The position numbers were made by a program, and so were the translations under genes. From positions 446,267 through 510,266 of the forward strand of contig NZ_BAAACF010000003.1 in NCBI RefSeq assembly GCF_039521365.1: a stretch of DNA of 64,000 nt, written 5' to 3'. The notes under the pieces are model-generated. The model was not told the DNA's origin and searched no databases. It saw only the letters and a list, made by a program, of their open reading frames with translations. Source of the DNA: Clostridium_AW malenominatum (lineage in GTDB: Bacteria; Bacillota; Clostridia; Clostridiales; Clostridiaceae). This document shows positions 59,992-64,000 of this stretch, piece by piece (position 1 is the stretch's first letter; every line of letters begins with the position of its first letter).

Positions 59992-61155
59992 ATGAAGCAG
60001 GAAATTATAACTTCTTTAAGTTTACTTGATAAAGAGATATTTAATATCTCAAAATATATATATGACAATCCTGAGAAAAGTTTTCATGAATATAAGTGTT
60101 CTAATTATTTAATTAATATACTAAAAAAATACAATTTTAATGTAATAGAGAACTTTATTAATATGCCTACAGCATTTTATGCCCAGTACGGTAATTCTCA
60201 TCCTAAGATATGCTTTGTTTGCGAATACGATTCGGCTGATGGATTGGGACATATTACTGGTCATAACTTAATATCTTCAATATCCATAGGAGCCGCTTTA
60301 TCCCTTATAAAAGCTATAGATAAGATAGGTGGCTCCATTATCGTTATTGGATGCCCTGGCGAATCCATAGGAAGCTCAAAAGTTACCATGGCTAAGCAAG
60401 GAGTATTTAAGGATATAGATGTTGTTTTAATGGCTCATCCCGATACTATAACAGCAGAAAGCGGAAGTTCTTCTGCATTAATTCCATTAGAAATAAAATA
60501 TACAAGCGAAAACGGAGTAAGCTTTAGGCCTATATCCTCTTATTCCGCCCTAGACGCTGGTCTCCTTACATTTAATACAATAAATGCATTATCTAAAGGA
60601 TTTGACTCCACTACCTCTATAAATGGGATTATAGTTAATGGAGGAACATCTCCTTCTCTACTTCCTTCATCCTGGACAGGAAGATTTTATATACGCGGTG
60701 CTCATATGGGTTATATTGAGCAAATTGAAAAAAAAGTTCGTGAATTAGTTAAATTTATTTCTAGCTTCTTAGAAGTTTATGGTGAAGTTTCTCTATATGA
60801 ATTACCTTATGAAGAACTTATAACTAATAGTACTTTATCTAGAATTTTTTCCCATAATTTGAAGGAGAGTGGATTAATTCAAATAGCTCCTCCTAAACAT
60901 ACTTTATCCTCTCTTAGTTTAGGTAGTGTTAGCCATATAGTACCCTCTATACATCCCTATATATCTATTATAGAAGATGATTCTATAAAATATTCTTCAG
61001 CTGAATTTGCTATGGCTACTATTTCACAATTCGCTCATGAAAAAGTTTTAAAGACTGCTCAGGCTTTAGCAGTTACTGCCTTAGATTTAATAAATAAAGA
61101 AACATTATTAAATGAAGTAAAATTAGAATTTAATAAAAATATAAAGAAAGAATAG
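59992..61155 (+). CDS. M20-family amidohydrolase with altered metal-site residues
   Basis: A 387-aa AbgA/M20D-like protein. The fold motifs are visible: CEYDSADGLGHITGHNLISS, GCPGESIGSS, MAHPDTIT and GSVSHIVPSIHPYIS. Compared with active relatives, the metal Cys of CGHN is Thr, the second Glu of PAEE-type is Ser and the Asp of tDxGxVS is Leu. This may mean a changed metal centre or loss of activity. It carries its own ribosome site (GGAGAT) and converges on the membrane gene at 61159. Confidence 0.82.
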   Translation: MKQEIITSLSLLDKEIFNISKYIYDNPEKSFHEYKCSNYLINILKKYNFNVIENFINMPTAFYAQYGNSHPKICFVCEYDSADGLGHITGHNLISSISIGAALSLIKAIDKIGGSIIVIGCPGESIGSSKVTMAKQGVFKDIDVVLMAHPDTITAESGSSSALIPLEIKYTSENGVSFRPISSYSALDAGLLTFNTINALSKGFDSTTSINGIIVNGGTSPSLLPSSWTGRFYIRGAHMGYIEQIEKKVRELVKFISSFLEVYGEVSLYELPYEELITNSTLSRIFSHNLKESGLIQIAPPKHTLSSLSLGSVSHIVPSIHPYISIIEDDSIKYSSAEFAMATISQFAHEKVLKTAQALAVTALDLINKETLLNEVKLEFNKNIKKE

Positions 61156-61182
61156 TCTTTAACAAGCTATTCTTTCTTTATT
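61140..61182. terminator. Bidirectional terminator
   Basis: AAAGAAAGAATAG / CTATTCTTTCTTT overlaps the stop codons of the two converging genes. Confidence 0.78.
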
Positions 61183-61638
61183 AAAAATGATTTTTTCTAC
61201 TAAATCTTCACTAGGTTCAAAATAAAACATTCGAAGTTTATTTCCTTCTCTATATAGACAAAAATAAGGCTTCAAGTTAAAAACAGAACATGTATATTTT
61301 TTGGTATTAAATATATTCTTTTGAGGAACTAATAGATTTTCTTGTCCAACATTTTGAATATCTCTTAACTTTATATTTTCTACTACTCTATCTTCTTTAG
61401 CGTTAATTTTATGAATTATAAACTCATCTGCTATTATAGAGTAAGTATATTTAACTCTACAACACTTAATTTCATAAAACAAAGTAAAAACTATTAAAGT
61501 AGTAGTAGTTACAACCGCTATTGTTTGAAATTCATCCATAATCTCTCTGCCATATAAAGATAATATTAAGATAGAAAATATCTTTAATATAGAAGATAGC
61601 TTACTTCTTATTATTGTTTCTTTGTACATATTTCCCAT
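61159..61638 (-). CDS. Small membrane protein with PH-like domain (159 aa)
   Basis: The start is taken at 61638 (MGNMYKETIIRSK) after GGAGGTC. Two hydrophobic helices lie near residues 15–32 and 40–58 (ILKIFSILILSLYG, IAVVTTTTLIVFTLF). A C-terminal strand-rich part resembles bacterial PH domains (YTYSIIADEFIIHKI; RDIQNVGQENLLVPQ). No function is known. Confidence 0.72.
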   Translation of the reverse strand: MGNMYKETIIRSKLSSILKIFSILILSLYGREIMDEFQTIAVVTTTTLIVFTLFYEIKCCRVKYTYSIIADEFIIHKINAKEDRVVENIKLRDIQNVGQENLLVPQKNIFNTKKYTCSVFNLKPYFCLYREGNKLRMFYFEPSEDLVEKIIFNKERIAC

Positions 61639-61925
61639 TATAAATTGACCTCCAAAAATATATGCCACAATAAATTGATAACATAGAGATTATACTAGGG
61701 TTTCAACATTTTATCCATAGCACTTCTCATTTATAATCAGTCTATAAAAGTGTTTATTCATCGCCAAACAGTATGGTGCAATAAAAGCTTCATCTTTTCT
61801 CATTATCTCTATCATTTTTGCTAGTTTTCGCCCTTATTAAAATTTTTATGAAACAAATTTTAATGTACACATATTACTTGTATGATATATAATATAAGTG
61901 TTAATTATTGAGAAGGAGGAAATTT

Positions 61926-62876
61926 ATGATATCTATATATAAAACAATAGAATCTTCTAATGGATACACACTAGAAAAAGTAGAAAATATAGAACCTGGA
62001 TGCTGGATTAACGTAGTGGCTCCCTCTCATCAAGAGTTACTATTTATTTCAAAAAAAACTAATGTTCCTATGGAATTGCTGAGAGCTTCATTAGACGATG
62101 AAGAAACTTCTAGAATAGATATGGATGAAGATAATAATATTCTACTTCTATTAGATATACCATTTACAGAAATGGAGGATAACTCTTTAACCTATGACAC
62201 TTACCCTATTTCTTTAATACATACTGAAGATTTACTTATAACTATTTGTTTAAAAAACAGTAAAATTTTATTAGACTTTACAGATGGTAAAGTGAAGTCA
62301 TTTTTCACTTTTAAGCGCTCTAGATTTATACTTCAAATACTTCATAGAATTGCAAGCTATTACTTAATTTATTTAAGACAAATTGATAAGAAAAGTGTCA
62401 TGGTAGAGAAAAGACTACATAAATCCATGAAAAATAAGGAATTAATTCAGCTTCTTTCCTTAGAAAAATCATTAGTTTATTTTTCTACATCTTTAAAATC
62501 AAATGAAATAACTTTAGAAAAGATGCTAAAACTAGAAATAATGCAGAAATATCCTGAAGATCAAAATATTTTAGAAGATGTTATTATAGAAAATAAACAA
62601 GCAATCGAAATGGCTAATATTTATAGCAATATACTAAGTGGAACTATGGATGCCTTTGCATCAGTAATTTCAAATAATTTGAATATAGTTATGAAATTTT
62701 TAGCTTCTGTTACTATTATAATGTCCATACCTAATATGATTTCTGGAATGTTTGGTATGAATGTAAATGCAATACCATTTTCTGATTCACCTTTTGGCTT
62801 TTGGATAGTACTAGGCTTAATTGTAGGTACATCTGTGCTTACCACTATAATCTTAAATAAGAAAGATATGTTTTAA
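61926..62876 (+). CDS. corA: CorA-family divalent-cation transporter
   Basis: The 316-aa protein starts at 61926 (MISIYKTIES) after AAGGAGG; a longer frame begins inside the ribosome-site region. A cytosolic funnel domain (about 1–245) is followed by two helices, the first ending in the signature GMFGMNV (GMN). It probably carries Mg2+ or a similar metal. No Mg2+ riboswitch is visible upstream. Confidence 0.93.
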   Translation: MISIYKTIESSNGYTLEKVENIEPGCWINVVAPSHQELLFISKKTNVPMELLRASLDDEETSRIDMDEDNNILLLLDIPFTEMEDNSLTYDTYPISLIHTEDLLITICLKNSKILLDFTDGKVKSFFTFKRSRFILQILHRIASYYLIYLRQIDKKSVMVEKRLHKSMKNKELIQLLSLEKSLVYFSTSLKSNEITLEKMLKLEIMQKYPEDQNILEDVIIENKQAIEMANIYSNILSGTMDAFASVISNNLNIVMKFLASVTIIMSIPNMISGMFGMNVNAIPFSDSPFGFWIVLGLIVGTSVLTTIILNKKDMF

Positions 62877-62897
62877 TTAAATATTTAAATAAAAACT

Positions 62898-62926
62898 AAA
62901 GCACCCAATCAAAGATTGAGTGCTTT
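62898..62926. terminator. Terminator between corA and tRNA-Cys
   Basis: Stem AAAGCACCCAATC / GATTGAGTGCTTT with one mismatch and a 3-base loop; T-rich on the forward side and T-run on the reverse side. Confidence 0.8.
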
Positions 62927-62931
62927 CATTT

Positions 62932-63005
<74 letters not shown>

Positions 63006-63074
63006 ATTTAAAATACTTATTAAGTATATCATTAAAATATTGTCTTGTCAATAAGATTTTAATGATATATTTTT

Positions 63075-63812
63075 CTATAGTTCTTTAACTATTTCTCCCA
63101 AAACTTCACCTATACTTTCATTTATGATTAAATATGCATTACCATCATAAGAAGTTGAAGACTTATTTATAAGTATTAATTTCTTTCCCTTATAATAATG
63201 AATTAAATTAGCTGCAGGATATACTACTAAGGATGTTCCTCCTACTATTAGTACATCAGCATTTTCTATATAATAAATGGCTTGATTTATTACATCATTT
63301 TTCAAAGGTTCTTCATAGAGAACAACATCAGGTTTTACAACTCCACTACACTCCTCACACCTTGGAACTTCTTCCTTAGTATTTAATATATAGTTTAGGT
63401 CGTAAAATTCCTTACATTCTATACAATAGTTTCTATGAACACTGCCATGTAGCTCTAAGACTTTAGTTGAACCAGCTTTCTGATGAAGCCCATCAATATT
63501 CTGTGTTATCACAGCTTTTAACTTTCCCATTTCTTCTAATTTAGCTAGAGCATAATGAGCTGCATTAGGATTAGCATCTTTATATATCATTTTATTTTTG
63601 TAAAAATCATAAAAATCCTCTGTATTTTTTATAAAAAAAGTATGACTTAACATAATCTCTGGTGGATAAGAATAATTATTTTTTGCTTCATATAAACCTT
63701 TCTCTGATCTAAAATCTGGTATATTACTTTCTGTTGAAACTCCAGCTCCTCCAAAAAAAACAATATTTGAACTACTTTTTATAATGTCTTTAAGTTTTTC
63801 TTTTTTATTCAT
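63075..63812 (-). CDS. cobB: Sirtuin-type NAD-dependent protein deacylase
   Basis: A 245-aa Sir2 protein. The NAD-binding motif FFGGAGVSTESNIPDFRS appears near residue 20, the catalytic His is in TQNIDGLHQKAG / LELHGSVH, and the zinc site is CIECKEF … CEECSGVV. It removes acyl groups from lysines. It stands alone between tRNA-Cys and the rRNA operon. Confidence 0.95.
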   Translation of the reverse strand: MNKKEKLKDIIKSSSNIVFFGGAGVSTESNIPDFRSEKGLYEAKNNYSYPPEIMLSHTFFIKNTEDFYDFYKNKMIYKDANPNAAHYALAKLEEMGKLKAVITQNIDGLHQKAGSTKVLELHGSVHRNYCIECKEFYDLNYILNTKEEVPRCEECSGVVKPDVVLYEEPLKNDVINQAIYYIENADVLIVGGTSLVVYPAANLIHYYKGKKLILINKSSTSYDGNAYLIINESIGEVLGEIVKEL

Positions 63813-63898
63813 AAAATTTAACCACCTTATTTTTTAATTTATATGAACATTTTACTTTAATTTTATCATATACCATATAAGGAAATAAACCAAGAACA

Positions 63899-63932
63899 TA
63901 AAAAAGCAGAAGATATATCTTCTGCTTTTTTA
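63899..63932 (-). terminator. Terminator of the rRNA operon
   Basis: A perfect 15-bp stem (AAAAAGCAGAAGATA / TATCTTCTGCTTTTT) just beyond the 5S 3' end. Confidence 0.88.
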
Positions 63933-63938
63933 TATTAA

Positions 63939-64000
63939 CCTGGCGACGACCTACTTTCCCACAAGGCTGCCCTTGTAGTATCATCGGCGCTATGAAGCTT
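63939..64000 (-). rRNA. rrf: 5S ribosomal RNA, 3' part (continues beyond the window)
   Basis: The reverse strand ends with GGGAAAGTAGGTCGTCGCCAGG-type sequence typical of clostridial 5S rRNA 3' ends (seen here as cctggcgacgacc at 63939). The remaining gene and presumably 23S/16S lie to the right. Confidence 0.92.

Noticed and set aside
61705..61840. Reverse-strand frame of ~34 codons (MIEIMRKDEAFIAPYC…)
   Set aside because: Very short, no clear ribosome site and no neighbouring support; may be chance or a tiny remnant.
61639..61925. Mg2+ riboswitch (M-box) before corA
   Set aside because: No conserved M-box segments or terminator were found in this leader.

Overview
The window is low-GC, AT-rich DNA from a Gram-positive, spore-forming anaerobe, most likely Clostridium in the broad sense. 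Evidence for this is the spore genes (spmA/spmB, a Gin-type sigma-G inhibitor), clostridial ferredoxins, a hybrid-cluster protein, an AUG-specifier T-box in front of metG, and strong GGAGG ribosome sites throughout. The order gin – Orn/Lys/Arg decarboxylase – tmk – darA – holB – ricT – trmN6 – rsmI – abrB-like … metG … tatD – 3D/G5 protein – rnmV – rsmA follows the origin-proximal block of Bacillus subtilis. With the 5S rRNA at the right edge, this suggests the window lies close to oriC. The species cannot be fixed from the sequence alone.

Layout. 1–5 kb: a partial sensor protein, a small ferredoxin, an Mrp-type Fe-S carrier and a MacB-like tripartite exporter. 5–9.5 kb: hcp and three poorly characterised envelope or acidic proteins. 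9.5–14.2 kb: rsmA, rnmV, a G5/3D cell-wall protein, tatD and a DUF362 ferredoxin. 14.3–19.6 kb: a catabolic unit made of a BCCT betaine-type carrier, a histidine-ammonia-lyase homologue that has lost exactly the MIO-forming Ala-Ser-Gly triad, and a small membrane protein. A good -24/-12 promoter precedes it, with an upstream palindrome and a sigma-54 activator gene next to it; ergothioneine (or another trimethylated aromatic betaine) breakdown is the best hypothesis. 19.8–22 kb: metG with its T-box. 22–28.4 kb: four MATE exporters, one behind a probable guanidine-IV (mepA-type) riboswitch, one in an operon with a MarR regulator, plus a decayed MATE fragment.

28.7–38.7 kb: cell-wall glucosaminidases, an ABC exporter, spmAB, a two-component system and an RluF-like pseudouridine synthase. 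38.7–43 kb: a tryptophan-use cluster (tryptophanase, NSS transporter, YheO-type regulator, RidA). 43–48 kb: an NhaC-type antiporter, ispF, two unknown small genes and a pair of proteins related to 2-hydroxyacyl-CoA dehydratase/activase.

48–50 kb: the most unusual stretch. Two clusters of DnaA-box-like sequences, sharing an inverted composite module, flank a polysaccharide deacetylase and a short gene that conventional ORF calling breaks. That gene is a HesB/IscA-like selenoprotein with an in-frame TGA followed by a perfect SECIS-like hairpin. 50–64 kb: an FSA-type transaldolase, an AbrB-type regulator, an NlpC/P60 hydrolase, the conserved replication/RNA-modification block, an M20 amidohydrolase with altered metal-site residues, CorA, tRNA-Cys, a sirtuin and the start of an rRNA operon read leftward.

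Functions are inferred from visible motifs and recalled family knowledge; no database search was run.
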